Shown here: positions 1 through 8,224 of the stretch, piece after piece
How positions within the stretch are numbered: position 1 is the first letter of the stretch
Layout of the letters: every line of letters starts with the position of its first letter
Origin: Bacteroidales bacterium
GTDB lineage: Bacteria > Bacteroidota > Bacteroidia > Bacteroidales > WCHB1-69
Length of the DNA: 64,000 nt
Direction of reading: 5' to 3'
NCBI GenBank assembly: GCA_017527945.1
Contig: JAFXPL010000057.1
Coordinates: 1 to 64,000, forward strand
Program-made: the position numbers and the translations under genes
Notes under the pieces: model-generated
Seen by the model: the letters and a program-made list of their open reading frames with translations, nothing else
Told to the model about the DNA's origin: nothing
Databases searched by the model: none

Positions 1-359
1 AGCAGTTCGAAGTCTCCAAGGCCGACCAAATCGACCTACTGAACCGCTCTTTGGAGTTCTTCAAAGAGAACGACACCTTCGAGATGGAGGAGTTCGCCAA
101 CGAGGTCATCGAACAGCCCGAGGTCATCGAGAGCTTCCGCCAGTACAAACGAAGCTACGAAGAGGAGAACGACGTGGTGATCGACGACAGCTTCGACATC
201 TCCGACTACGCCTTCCGCCGCCAGCAACGCTCCTACAAGCGCGTCATCCGCCTCGACCGCAAGATCCAAATCATCATCGACGGCAACCGCGACCACGTGG
301 AACAGGGCGAGGACGAGCGCGGCAAGTACTATAAGGTGTACTACAGCGAGGAAGAGTAG
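1..359 (+). CDS. Nucleoid-associated protein (NdpA/YejK, NA37 family), 3' end only
   Basis: The frame is open from base 3 to the TAG at 357-359, so this is the C-terminal ~118 residues of a gene that starts outside the window. The tail is acidic, then basic (RSYKRVIRLDRKIQIIIDGN), and ends in YYKVYYSEEE. This resembles the end of Bacteroidota proteins of the 37-kDa nucleoid-associated family (PF04245), which bind DNA in the nucleoid. The family call rests on this short tail only. The TTG at 51 is an internal codon, not a start. No neighbour on the left can be seen. Confidence 0.6.
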   Translation, partial: QFEVSKADQIDLLNRSLEFFKENDTFEMEEFANEVIEQPEVIESFRQYKRSYEEENDVVIDDSFDISDYAFRRQQRSYKRVIRLDRKIQIIIDGNRDHVEQGEDERGKYYKVYYSEEE

Positions 360-395
360 TTGTTTCTGCCCGTATCGACCATACAAATATTTTAT

Positions 396-403
396 TATTT
401 TTG
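396..403 (+). promoter_or_regulatory. Bacteroidota -7 promoter element (TATTTTTG) for the 501 ATPase
   Basis: TATTTTTG followed by CGGCGG is the usual Bacteroidota sigma-ABfr -7 box and start region. It lies about 100 bp before the ATPase start and immediately before a large inverted repeat, so the repeat would sit in the 5' leader. Confidence 0.7.
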
Positions 404-415
404 CGGCGGACAAAA

Positions 416-463
416 GTTCACTGATTGGTGGTCCACCAAACAGTGGCCCACTAATCAGTGAAC
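416..463. repeat. Large inverted repeat (21-bp arms, 6-bp spacer) in the ATPase leader
   Basis: The left arm is 416-436 and the right arm 443-463. They match at 19 of 21 positions, and the outer 11 bp (GTTCACTGATT) are identical. Each arm also contains its own short palindrome (GGTGGTCCACC on the left, GTGGCCCAC on the right). The element is centred about 60 bp before the ATPase start and downstream of the -7 box. That position suits an operator or a leader hairpin. There is no T-run directly after it, so it is not a simple terminator. Confidence 0.7.
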
Positions 464-500
464 AAGGTAAAATGTTTGTTTATAACATATTGTAATCTTT

Positions 501-1637
501 ATGCGGGAAATTGAAAGACCTTTTGTTTATGGCGTTTCTGTAAGTGGAGACAACTTTACAGACAGAGTGAAGGAAACTCATCGGTTAAAGGTGAACTTTG
601 AGAACGGACTGAACGTAATCCTCATCTCCCCTCGTCGCATGGGCAAGACATCGCTCGTCAAAAAAGTACAACAAGAAGTGGATCCGAAAGTTGTTCACAC
701 GGTATATGTTGACATATACAATTGTCGATCGGAATATGACTTCTACAACAAATTTGCTGTCGCACTGTTGAAGCAAACGGCTTCCAAAATGGAAATGGCC
801 ATCGAAAACATCAAACGCTTTCTGGTCCGCCTCACTCCCAAAATTTCATTCAGTCCGGATCCGACCGCCGACTATTCCATATCATTGGGCATCACACCGA
901 AGGAATATGAGCCGGAAGAAATCCTTAATTTGCCCGAAGTTCTTGCTCAACACATCGGGAAGCACATCGTGGTTTGCATCGACGAGTTCCAGCAAGTGGG
1001 CGACTGGCCGGACAGTCTTAATGTGCAAAAACAGATGCGCAGTGTTTGGCAACACCAAAAGAATGCTTCCTATTGTTTGTTCGGAAGCCGCCAGCACATG
1101 ATGACCAACCTTTTCCAGAACAAACGTATGCCGTTCTATCAGTTCGGGGAACTAAACTATCTGCAACCCATCCCAACCGCCGACTGGATTCCCTTTATCC
1201 AGCAGAAATTTATCGAGAAAGGACATTCCATAGATGAACGCTATGTGATCCAAATTTGCGAAATGGTACAGAACCAGTCGTCATACGTGCAGCAACTGGC
1301 CTGGAATGTAATGCTTAACACTGAAAACGAAGTTACGGATGCCGATCTCGAACAAGGCGTTGAAGATCTGTTGATGCAATGCACACCGTTGTTTATGGAA
1401 CAGACTGGGGCACTCACGACCTACCAAATGAACTTCCTACGCGCCATCATGGCAGGACTGCATTCGGGCTACTCTTCTCGAGAAATACTTGAAAAATACC
1501 AGCTTGGAGCGAAATCCAATGTAAACAAGATGCAGAAATCCTTGATAGAGAAGGATTTTATCGAGATTCGGCAAAATGGACTGTATTTATCCGACCCTGT
1601 ACTCCAAATTTGGCTACAACGACAACAGATATTATGA
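501..1637 (+). CDS. AAA-type ATP-binding protein (ATPase_2-like)
   Basis: A 378-residue soluble ATPase. The P-loop SPRRMGKTSLVKK lies near residues 43-55 and a Walker B strand ending in DEF (IVVCIDEFQQV) near 155-165. An R-rich sensor region and a winged-helix-like C-terminus (SNVNKMQKSLIEKDFIE) follow. This layout is common in the archaeal ATPase-like family (PF01637), which has many copies in Bacteroidota. Specific roles are mostly unknown. The ATG at 501 is the first after the promoter and inverted repeat. The stop overlaps the start of the next gene as ATGA, so translation may be coupled. The gene is more AT-rich than its neighbour, which suggests it was acquired. Confidence 0.8.
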   Translation: MREIERPFVYGVSVSGDNFTDRVKETHRLKVNFENGLNVILISPRRMGKTSLVKKVQQEVDPKVVHTVYVDIYNCRSEYDFYNKFAVALLKQTASKMEMAIENIKRFLVRLTPKISFSPDPTADYSISLGITPKEYEPEEILNLPEVLAQHIGKHIVVCIDEFQQVGDWPDSLNVQKQMRSVWQHQKNASYCLFGSRQHMMTNLFQNKRMPFYQFGELNYLQPIPTADWIPFIQQKFIEKGHSIDERYVIQICEMVQNQSSYVQQLAWNVMLNTENEVTDADLEQGVEDLLMQCTPLFMEQTGALTTYQMNFLRAIMAGLHSGYSSREILEKYQLGAKSNVNKMQKSLIEKDFIEIRQNGLYLSDPVLQIWLQRQQIL

Positions 1638-2839
1638 ACATCAACTCCACCACCCGCCAATACATCTCCGCACACGCCACCGACGACGTGGCCCATCTTG
1701 CCCTGCACCCCTCCAAGGACCCGCAGGTCGATATGCCCATAGCGCTGCAACAGATCGCCGGTCGGCAGAAAGCCAGGGAGAAGATGCCCGAATGGTACGC
1801 CATCGAGGGCATCCTCTACCCGAGGAAGGTCTCCATGGAGCAGTGTTCTTCATCGCAAACAGCTGATTATAAAGCCTCTTTGGTGGAAGGGGAATCATTT
1901 GCGGACTTCAGCGGCGGCTTCGGGGTCGATACGGTCGCGCTTGCCCGGGAGTTCTCCTCGGGCTACTACGTGGAACCGCAGGAGGAACTCTGCGAGCTGT
2001 TCCGTCACAACAGCAAAACATTGGGCATCAACAATGTGGAAGTCATTAACGGCACGATGGAGGAACGGCTGGCCTCCATAGAACCCGTCGATACGATCTA
2101 CCTCGACCCGTCGCGGCGCGACACACACGGCCGAAAGGTGGTGGCCCTCGCCGACTGCACCCCCAACCTCCTCGAATGGAAATCCGCCCTGCTGGAACGC
2201 TGCAACACCCTGATGATCAAGTTGTCGCCGATGATTGACATCCACCAGACATTGCGGGATTTACCCGAAACCTTCGCCGTCCACGTGATTGCCGTAGAGG
2301 GCGAATGCAAGGAGGTGGTGTTTCTGTTATCTCGTGCGGACAATATAAACCGCATCCCGACAATCATTGCCATCGATATTTGCAAAGAAGCAACCAACCG
2401 CATCGAATCCACCCTGGAGACCGAGCGCACCACCCCACCCCGCATCGCCACAGAACTGGGCACCTACCTCTACGAACCCAATGCCGCCGTGATGAAGGCA
2501 GGGCTTTTCAACACCCTGTCGCAGCAGTTCCAGATTTCGAAGCTGGCGGCAAACACCAACCTGTTCACCGCCGACGAGCTGCACGAGGACTTCCCCGGGC
2601 GCATTTTCCGCATCGAGGCCGCCCACGAGTTCCACCCGCGCAAAACCGCCAAGGAACTTTCGCACATCGGGTGCGCCAACATCGCCGTCCGGAATTTCCC
2701 GCTCTCAGCGGAAGAACTACGTAAGATATTGAAAATCAAGAACGGAAACAAACATTATCTATTCGGATGCACCATCGGGGAAAGGCATCGGACACTACTG
2801 CTTTGCACTGCGGCAAAGTCACACCCCGGTCTCTCCTAA
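1634..2839 (+). CDS. Class I SAM-dependent methyltransferase with THUMP-like C-terminal domain
   Basis: The ATG at 1634 (MNINSTTRQY) overlaps the upstream stop by four bases and gives 401 residues. An in-frame TTG at 1610 lies inside the ATPase gene and is a less likely start. Motif I of the Rossmann methyltransferase fold is DFSGGFGVDTVALA, and the later LDPSRRD matches the motif IV region. The C-terminal third (HEFHPRKTAKELSHIGCAN, then NGNKHYLFGC) fits the THUMP-like domain paired with this enzyme in Bacteroidota. The family is predicted to modify RNA; the substrate is not visible. The gene converges on the minus-strand gene at 2819-3085 with a 21-bp overlap. Confidence 0.8.
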   Translation: MNINSTTRQYISAHATDDVAHLALHPSKDPQVDMPIALQQIAGRQKAREKMPEWYAIEGILYPRKVSMEQCSSSQTADYKASLVEGESFADFSGGFGVDTVALAREFSSGYYVEPQEELCELFRHNSKTLGINNVEVINGTMEERLASIEPVDTIYLDPSRRDTHGRKVVALADCTPNLLEWKSALLERCNTLMIKLSPMIDIHQTLRDLPETFAVHVIAVEGECKEVVFLLSRADNINRIPTIIAIDICKEATNRIESTLETERTTPPRIATELGTYLYEPNAAVMKAGLFNTLSQQFQISKLAANTNLFTADELHEDFPGRIFRIEAAHEFHPRKTAKELSHIGCANIAVRNFPLSAEELRKILKIKNGNKHYLFGCTIGERHRTLLLCTAAKSHPGLS

Positions 2840-3085
2840 CCAACGCTCCAGCTCCGCGACCCGTGCGCGGTACTTCGCGATCTGCCCTTCGATGAAGTCG
2901 TCGCTGAACTTGCGGTCGCAGAAGCCGTTGCCTCTCGCCACGTACTCGTCGTCCTCCAACGAGCCGTACAGCTCCAAATAGTTATCCAAATACCCCTGGT
3001 TCTCAAGCAGCAGGCGCTTCAAATCCTCCGCATCGGCCTCGAACGATTCGCCGGTGGAATAACGGTATGTTTTCTTTTTCTGCAT
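2819..3085 (-). CDS. Small hypothetical protein
   Basis: An 88-residue, highly charged, largely helical protein beginning MQKKKTYRYS and rich in acidic residues. No family is recognised. Two things favour a real gene: an ATG start, and a -7 box (TATTTTTG on the minus strand, 3133-3140) 48 bp upstream. Its 3' end overlaps the 3' end of the methyltransferase by 21 bp, which is unusual but possible for convergent genes. No signal peptide or membrane segment is present. Confidence 0.55.
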   Translation of the reverse strand: MQKKKTYRYSTGESFEADAEDLKRLLLENQGYLDNYLELYGSLEDDEYVARGNGFCDRKFSDDFIEGQIAKYRARVAELERWLGETGV

Positions 3086-3132
3086 AATCGATTTTAAGAC
3101 TATTCATACGGCAAACCTTAGATTTGCAGCCA

Positions 3133-3140
3133 CAAAAATA
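3133..3140 (-). promoter_or_regulatory. -7 promoter element for the 3085 gene
   Basis: TATTTTTG on the minus strand followed by TGGC, 48 bp before the start of the small hypothetical gene. Confidence 0.55.
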
Positions 3141-3210
3141 CACTTTTTCCATCAAGAGAAATGCTATAGAAAAAATATATTTGACATACACTTTGTGTTA
3201 TTTATTTTTG

Positions 3211-3218
3211 TATCTTTG
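3211..3218 (+). promoter_or_regulatory. -7 promoter element (TATCTTTG) for the HigB/HigA operon
   Basis: TATCTTTG followed by CGGTC lies 31 bp before the GTG at 3249. Its position decides the start: the in-frame start at 3195 would precede the promoter, so GTG 3249 is preferred. Confidence 0.65.
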
Positions 3219-3248
3219 CGGTCTAAAATTCAAACTAAATTTGAACTA

Positions 3249-3581
3249 GTGAAGATATCGTTTGTTGACCATAACCTAAAGAAATACGCATCCAATGAGA
3301 AGGTGTGCAAAAAGAAGCTCGGAGAAAAACGAGCGAATCTGTTTCTGCGCCGTATCAGTGAGTTGACAGCCGCTAACACGCTTGAGGATGTGCGTTATCT
3401 GCCAGGTCATTATCACGAATTGACAAACGACAGGAAAGGCCAATGGGCCTGCGATTTGGACCAACCATATCGTTTGATTTTCAGACCTTCTGACGAACCC
3501 ATACCCGAAGATGAATATCATCGTTTTATTTGGGCGGAGATAATAGGGGTTGATATTATGGAAATTATTGATTACCATTGA
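3249..3581 (+). CDS. higB: HigB-type toxin (RelE superfamily mRNA interferase)
   Basis: Starting at GTG 3249 (VKISFVDHNLKKYA) the protein is 110 residues, normal for the plasmid-maintenance killer family (PF05015). The conserved core YLPGHYHELTNDRKGQWACD followed by QPYRLIFRP is typical. Family members cleave mRNA on the ribosome and are silenced by a HigA antitoxin. The partner starts 13 bp downstream on the same strand. The toxin-first order is characteristic of higBA loci. The AT-rich sequence differs from the flanking GC-rich core genes, which points to transfer. Confidence 0.8.
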   Translation: MKISFVDHNLKKYASNEKVCKKKLGEKRANLFLRRISELTAANTLEDVRYLPGHYHELTNDRKGQWACDLDQPYRLIFRPSDEPIPEDEYHRFIWAEIIGVDIMEIIDYH

Positions 3582-3594
3582 AAAAGAAAAAAAT

Positions 3595-4704
3595 ATGTCT
3601 AATAGAAAACATTTCAAACTGGTTTACGCTTATCACCCGGGGGAGACGCTGCGGGAGAAGCTTCAAGAAATGGAGATGAGCGTCAAAGAATTCGCCATTC
3701 GGACGACAAAACCCGAAAAGACCATCAATGCTGTGTTGATTGGCGAAAGTGCTGTCACGCCCGACATGTCTATTGCATTTGAGCAAATCACCAGAATACC
3801 TGCTCATTTTTGGTTGAATCTTCAACGCAATTTTGACGAATACGTGGCACGACAGAAGCGCGAGGCAATATGTCAGGACGCACAGACTATTGAATGGGCA
3901 AAACGATTCCCTTACGCGGCCATGGCGAATCTGGGCTGGGTTGAGAAAACACGAATCTTGTCAGAAAAAATCATGAATCTGCTCTCCTTTTTCAGAATCA
4001 CTTCCGTCAAGGCGTGGGAAGACTATTTCATGAACCAAGCCCTGAAATCCGCGTTCAGAATTTCGCTCTCAAGTACCAAGGATCCATACGCGATATCCGC
4101 ATGGTTACGGCAGGGGGAAATCCAAGCTGCAGAAGGCAAAACGAAAAATCCTTATTCGGAAGCCGCTCTAAAAGGAATTATGCCAAAAATATTCTCGTTC
4201 GTCAAAGACCAGCCAGATGATTTCGCCTTACAACTCAGCAATTTATGTTCTGAAGCCGGTGTAAAAATCCTCTATACGGCACACATTCCGCATGCTCCAA
4301 TCAATGGTTGCACGCGATGGATTGACAATGTACCCTGTATCCAAATGACTGACAAACAGAAGCGGAATGACGTGTTCTGGTTCTCTTTTTTTCACGAAAT
4401 AGGACATATATTGTTGCATGGGAAAAAGGATGTTTTTCTGGAAGATGCTGAGCACCGGGAAACACTTAAACAAAAAGAGGAAGAAGCAGACCGGTTCGCG
4501 GCAGAACAACTTCTCAGCCAAAATGCCGAAAATGAGATTGTCCGAGAATTGGATGGCGCCCAACCGACAAAACAATTCATTGTCGATCAAGCAAATCGAT
4601 ACCAGACTCACCCCGCCATCATTGTCGGTCGTCTGCAGCATAATGGCATTATACGACAGGATTCCGCTTTGAACAGTTTCAAAGTCCCTGTCAATTTGTT
4701 TTGA
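3595..4704 (+). CDS. higA: HigA-like HTH protein fused to an ImmA/IrrE metallopeptidase
   Basis: The ATG at 3595 gives 369 residues. The N-terminal ~90 residues (YHPGETLREKLQEMEMSVKE, then IPAHFWLNLQ) are a HigA/XRE helix-turn-helix. The C-terminal half carries the zinc-protease signature FHEIGHILLHG (HEIGH at 267-271), with a downstream acidic stretch EEEADRFAAEQLL, as in COG2856/ImmA-IrrE peptidases that cleave regulators. Ordinary HigA proteins are about 100 residues, so this is the long form with its own peptidase. By analogy it should bind and neutralise HigB and repress the operon. A role for the peptidase in antitoxin turnover or sensing is inference. Confidence 0.8.
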   Translation: MSNRKHFKLVYAYHPGETLREKLQEMEMSVKEFAIRTTKPEKTINAVLIGESAVTPDMSIAFEQITRIPAHFWLNLQRNFDEYVARQKREAICQDAQTIEWAKRFPYAAMANLGWVEKTRILSEKIMNLLSFFRITSVKAWEDYFMNQALKSAFRISLSSTKDPYAISAWLRQGEIQAAEGKTKNPYSEAALKGIMPKIFSFVKDQPDDFALQLSNLCSEAGVKILYTAHIPHAPINGCTRWIDNVPCIQMTDKQKRNDVFWFSFFHEIGHILLHGKKDVFLEDAEHRETLKQKEEEADRFAAEQLLSQNAENEIVRELDGAQPTKQFIVDQANRYQTHPAIIVGRLQHNGIIRQDSALNSFKVPVNLF

Positions 4705-4748
4705 AACAACGCCATAAAAAAAATCGCAAAATTCGCCGACAAAAATCG

Positions 4749-4756
4749 TATCTTTG
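4749..4756 (+). promoter_or_regulatory. -7 promoter element (TATCTTTG) for the DUF4301 gene
   Basis: TATCTTTG followed by CCGC lies 23 bp before the ATG at 4780. Confidence 0.7.
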
Positions 4757-4779
4757 CCGCGAACAAAAACCCCACGATT

Positions 4780-6276
4780 ATGCAATTGGAATTCAACTTT
4801 GAAGATAAGGAATTTATGGCGCAGCGCGGCAGCGACCCCGCCCAGGTGGAACAGCAGTTCGCCAACTTCGAGAAGGGCTTCCCCTTCGCCGACATCGACC
4901 GGCCCGCGACCGTGGATGACGGCATCCTGCGCCTCGACGAGGACCAGGTGGCCGAACTGGAGGCCGAATACCCCTACGCCATCGAAGGCAAGAAAATCGA
5001 GAAGTTCGTGCCCGCGTCCGGTGCCGCCTCCCGCATGTTCAAGGACCTCTACGCCCTGCTGAACGAGAACTTGGACGACAAACAACAGGAGCTGGCGAAG
5101 ACCTTCCTCGCCACCCTGCCCCGCTACCCGTTCTACGAGGCACTCAAGCAGGTCATGGCCAACAAAGGCCTCGATCTCGACACCGAAATCCAGAAAGGCG
5201 ACTTCCGCCTCATCATCCAATATCTCCTTGAGAAAGAGGGACTTAATTACGGAAACCTGCCCAAGGGTCTGCTCCTTTTCCACCGCTACGACAACGAAAT
5301 CCGCACCGCCATCGAAGAGCATTTCGTGGAGGCCGCGCTCTACGCCACCTCCGGCACCGACGCCTACCTGCACTTCACCGTCTCCGAGCACCATTTGGAG
5401 CTCTTCAAGGCGAAAGTGGCGGAAATCCAGCCCGTGTATGAGGAGCGTTTCGGGGTGAAATACCACGTCACCTTCTCCATGCAGGCCGCTTCCACCGACA
5501 CCTTGGCGGCCACGGAAGACAACCTGCCCTTCCGCGACGAGAACGGACGGCTGCTCTTCCGTCCCGGCGGCCACGGCGCGCTCATCCACAACGTCAACGA
5601 CCGCGACGCCGACATCCTCTTCGTGAAGAACATCGACAACGTCACCAAGGACCAGAACGTCGTGACCACGGTCATATACAAGAAAGTGCTGGCCGCGTAT
5701 CTGTCGCAGCTGCAAAGCATCCAGTTCACCTACCTGCGGGCGTTGGAGAGCGGCGACGTGGACCCGATGGACTTGTGCGAGATCATTGACTTCGCGCAGG
5801 ACAAGCTGATGATCCAGGTGGGCGAGCAACCCACGCCGGAGGAACTTTTCGACCTGATGAACAGACCGTTGCGCGTGTGCGGCATGGTGAAGAACGAGGG
5901 CGAGCCCGGCGGCGGCCCCTTCTGGGTGCGCGACTCCGAGGGTCGCTGCTCGCTGCAGATCGTGGAATCGTCGCAGATTGACAAGAACGACCCCGAAAAG
6001 GCGGCCATCATGGCGAAGGCCACGCACTTCAACCCCGTCGATATGGTCTGCGCCATCAAGGACTACAAGGGCGAGAAGTTCGACCTGCTGCAGTACGTGG
6101 ACCCGGCCACGGGATTCATCTCCTCGAAGTCATACAATGGCAAGACACTGAAAGCCATGGAGTTGCCCGGTCTCTGGAACGGAGCAATGGCCGACTGGAT
6201 CACCGTGTTCGTGGAGGTGCCATTGGCTACGTTCAACCCCGTGAAGACCGTGTTCGACCTGCTGAAGCGGAACTAA
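4780..6276 (+). CDS. DUF4301 family protein
   Basis: 498 residues, full length for this Bacteroidota family. Residues 78-86 (PASGAASRM), followed by FKDLY, resemble the glycine-rich nucleotide-binding loop of sugar-nucleotide pyrophosphorylases (PAGxGTRM). A later GGHGALIHNVNDRDADILFV also fits a GT-A-like nucleotidyltransferase fold. That functional reading is inference, because the family has no assigned reaction that I know of. No signal peptide is seen. GC-rich codon use matches the core chromosome. The stop codon TAA lies inside a short heptamer repeat (6270-6290). Confidence 0.8.
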   Translation: MQLEFNFEDKEFMAQRGSDPAQVEQQFANFEKGFPFADIDRPATVDDGILRLDEDQVAELEAEYPYAIEGKKIEKFVPASGAASRMFKDLYALLNENLDDKQQELAKTFLATLPRYPFYEALKQVMANKGLDLDTEIQKGDFRLIIQYLLEKEGLNYGNLPKGLLLFHRYDNEIRTAIEEHFVEAALYATSGTDAYLHFTVSEHHLELFKAKVAEIQPVYEERFGVKYHVTFSMQAASTDTLAATEDNLPFRDENGRLLFRPGGHGALIHNVNDRDADILFVKNIDNVTKDQNVVTTVIYKKVLAAYLSQLQSIQFTYLRALESGDVDPMDLCEIIDFAQDKLMIQVGEQPTPEELFDLMNRPLRVCGMVKNEGEPGGGPFWVRDSEGRCSLQIVESSQIDKNDPEKAAIMAKATHFNPVDMVCAIKDYKGEKFDLLQYVDPATGFISSKSYNGKTLKAMELPGLWNGAMADWITVFVEVPLATFNPVKTVFDLLKRN

Positions 6277-6290
6277 GAACTAAGAACTGC
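6270..6290. repeat. Short heptamer tandem repeat (GAACTAA x ~3)
   Basis: Two exact GAACTAA units and a partial third begin in the last codon and stop codon of the DUF4301 gene. The unit belongs to the same heptamer family as the array at 56183-56322. Confidence 0.6.
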
Positions 6291-6295
6291 CTTTG

Positions 6296-6333
6296 GTTGT
6301 CCTGGTTGTCGTCAATTGAGAGACGGGCGGGAC
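6296..6333. repeat. Dispersed 38-nt repeat, copy 1
   Basis: This stretch directly after the DUF4301 gene (GTTGTCCTGGTTGTCGTCAA and following bases) matches 34355-34392 at most positions. Both copies lie within about 25 bp of a stop codon. Confidence 0.6.
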
Positions 6334-6335
6334 AA

Positions 6336-7871
6336 TCACTCCCGCTTCCCGATCCTTTTCGACACCCCGATGGCGGATACCGGGCAGACCAGCCGGCACA
6401 GGTGGCAGCCAACGCATTTCGCGCCCACAAGACGCGGGCGTCGGCTCTCCGCATCGAATGTGAGGGCCTGGTGGCCGCCGTCGCGACAGGAGATGTAACA
6501 CCGGCCGCAGCCGATGCATTTCCCGTGGTCGAACACCGGCAGCACTTTCGTGTCGCGGTCCAGGTCGGAGGCGGACACAAACGACGGCACCCTTTCGCCG
6601 ACAATATCCTCAAGACGCTCGATGCCACGCTCTTGCAGATACGTCTGCATTCCGGAGATGAGATCGTCGATGATACGGTAACCGTACTGCATGACAGCGG
6701 TGCACACCTGCACGTTGCGGCAACCGAGCTGCATGAATTCCACCGCATCGCGCCAAGTCTCGATGCCGCCGATGCCGCTGAACTCGATATTCTCGTTTTT
6801 CGGAAGCCGGGTGTTGCTGGCCGGATACGACTGGGCAATCTTGACTTTGTCATCGTTGTGCTGCCTGTTCACGACCGGATTCTGCGCCATTTCGAGGATA
6901 AACCGCAGGGCGATGGGCTTCACGGCACGCCCCGAGTAGCCTGAAACGGTCCATTTGTCATCAACTTTGGATTCCGGAGACATGGTCACGCTTTTGATGG
7001 TGTTGATGGCCGAGACGGCATCGGCGCCGGCGAAGTAGGATGCCAGGAGCGGGTGGTTCATTTGCGTGATGTTGGGCGTCATCTTGGGAATGACGGGGAT
7101 GCTGACGTGGTGTTTCACGTAGGTGGTGTAGTACGCCACGAGTTCCACATTCTGGCCCACGTCGCTGCCCATGCCCGCAAGGCGCATCTGCGGACACGAG
7201 AAGTTCAGCTCCACGGCGTCACAGCCAGACTCCTCGGCCATTTTCGCCAAATCAATCCAATCCTCCTCAAATTCACCCATGATGCTGGCCACGACCACCT
7301 TGGACGGATATTGCTGTTTCAGCCGGCGCAGTATCCCGAAATCGACCTCGTAGGGGTTCTCGCTCAGCTGTTCCATATTCCGGAAACCGGTGATTTGCGG
7401 GCCCTCCTTGACCGCATCGAAGCGGGGCGACACCTCGTGGATGTCCTGCTTGCAGATGGTCTTGTAGAAGACTCCCGCCCAGCCCATGTCGAAGGCGCGG
7501 GCCACCATCTCGTAGTTGGTGCAGATGGCCGACGAGGCGAGAAAGAACGGGTTTTCGCAGGGTATGCCGCAGAAAGTGATGGCGAGACTGGGAGCCTGCC
7601 CTTGGGGTTCAACGGCTTCGCGCTTGGCCGCGTTCAACAACTCGCGTATGCGGATCGGCCGGTCGTAGTGGATGCAGGCCTGTTCGGCGCGTTCGAAGTC
7701 GGCGTCGGTGCAGCCGTCCAGCCACTTTCCGACATTCTTCGCGTTGTCGAACCGGATCGCGCGGATGGCGCGTGCGGGATCTCCTTTCCCGCAAGCCTTT
7801 GTGCAGGGCGCGTCCTCGCATAGCAAACAGCGGGCCGCCTCTTCGTGGACAGGTATTTGGCGCTGATTCAT
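6336..7871 (-). CDS. preA: Dihydropyrimidine dehydrogenase PreA-like Fe-S flavoprotein
   Basis: The start is taken at ATG 7871 (MNQRQIPVHEE), five codons inside a longer TTG-initiated frame, giving 511 residues. An N-terminal cysteine module (CLLCEDAPCTKAC, residues 15-27) is followed by the FMN-binding barrel of the dihydroorotate/dihydropyrimidine dehydrogenase family (NPFFLASSAICTNYE; CDAVELNFSCPQM). The C-terminus has two 4Fe-4S motifs (CIGCGRCYISC and CVGCHLCRLVC). E. coli PreA is about 411 residues and lacks the N-terminal cluster, which sits in its partner PreT. This protein therefore fuses part of PreT to PreA, and no FAD/NAD subunit is adjacent. The likely role is reduction of uracil or thymine or a related compound. 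Confidence 0.85.
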   Translation of the reverse strand: MNQRQIPVHEEAARCLLCEDAPCTKACGKGDPARAIRAIRFDNAKNVGKWLDGCTDADFERAEQACIHYDRPIRIRELLNAAKREAVEPQGQAPSLAITFCGIPCENPFFLASSAICTNYEMVARAFDMGWAGVFYKTICKQDIHEVSPRFDAVKEGPQITGFRNMEQLSENPYEVDFGILRRLKQQYPSKVVVASIMGEFEEDWIDLAKMAEESGCDAVELNFSCPQMRLAGMGSDVGQNVELVAYYTTYVKHHVSIPVIPKMTPNITQMNHPLLASYFAGADAVSAINTIKSVTMSPESKVDDKWTVSGYSGRAVKPIALRFILEMAQNPVVNRQHNDDKVKIAQSYPASNTRLPKNENIEFSGIGGIETWRDAVEFMQLGCRNVQVCTAVMQYGYRIIDDLISGMQTYLQERGIERLEDIVGERVPSFVSASDLDRDTKVLPVFDHGKCIGCGRCYISCRDGGHQALTFDAESRRPRLVGAKCVGCHLCRLVCPVSAIGVSKRIGKRE

Positions 7872-7918
7872 AATGGATATTTGCAAAGGTGTGGTTTCTT
7901 CTCGTTCATTTCAGCTTG

Positions 7919-7926
7919 CAAAAATA
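7919..7926 (-). promoter_or_regulatory. -7 promoter element for preA
   Basis: TATTTTTG on the minus strand followed by CAAGC, about 48 bp before the preA start. Confidence 0.6.
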
Positions 7927-8184
7927 ACATTTTCAAATTATCGGGGCATCCCCGGAGAAAAATTTCCCCTTCTGACCCCGTGCGCGACGCACCATTCCGC
8001 AAGTGCTGCTTCGCTGTTTTTTTGGATCATAGTCAATAGGCTTAAAAACAGACAAATCTGCATAAAAATTGCGCGAATAGTATTGACGGCTTTATCAACA
8101 GGAGGTTTCTTGGCTTCAAAGTCGGATTTCCACGTTGTGGAATCCATGCATGTAAATATGTTTAACGGAGCAAAGTATTTTTAT

Positions 8185-8192
8185 TATTTTTG
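8185..8192 (+). promoter_or_regulatory. -7 promoter element for abiEi-abiEii
   Basis: TATTTTTG followed by CAC, 33 bp before the abiEi ATG. Confidence 0.65.
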
Positions 8193-8224
8193 CACTTGAA
8201 AAATTATCAAAATTTCAAAGGTGT

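Larger units (their letters stand above)
7872..8224. other. Intergenic region between divergent preA and abiEi
   Basis: No gene is supported here. The region holds the two divergent -7 boxes (7919-7926 minus, 8185-8192 plus) and an imperfect inverted repeat at 8124-8145 (GGATTTCCAC, three bases, GTGGAATCC) upstream of the toxin-antitoxin operon. That repeat could be an operator for the AbiEi antitoxin; this is inference from position only. Confidence 0.6.

Noticed and set aside
4243..6027. 594-residue antisense frame under the HigA/IrrE and DUF4301 genes
   Set aside because: It spans two unrelated sense genes with different GC content and has no family features.
8124..8145. Terminator upstream of abiEi
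   Set aside because: The inverted repeat lacks a T-run on either strand and no gene ends there. It was kept only as a possible operator.
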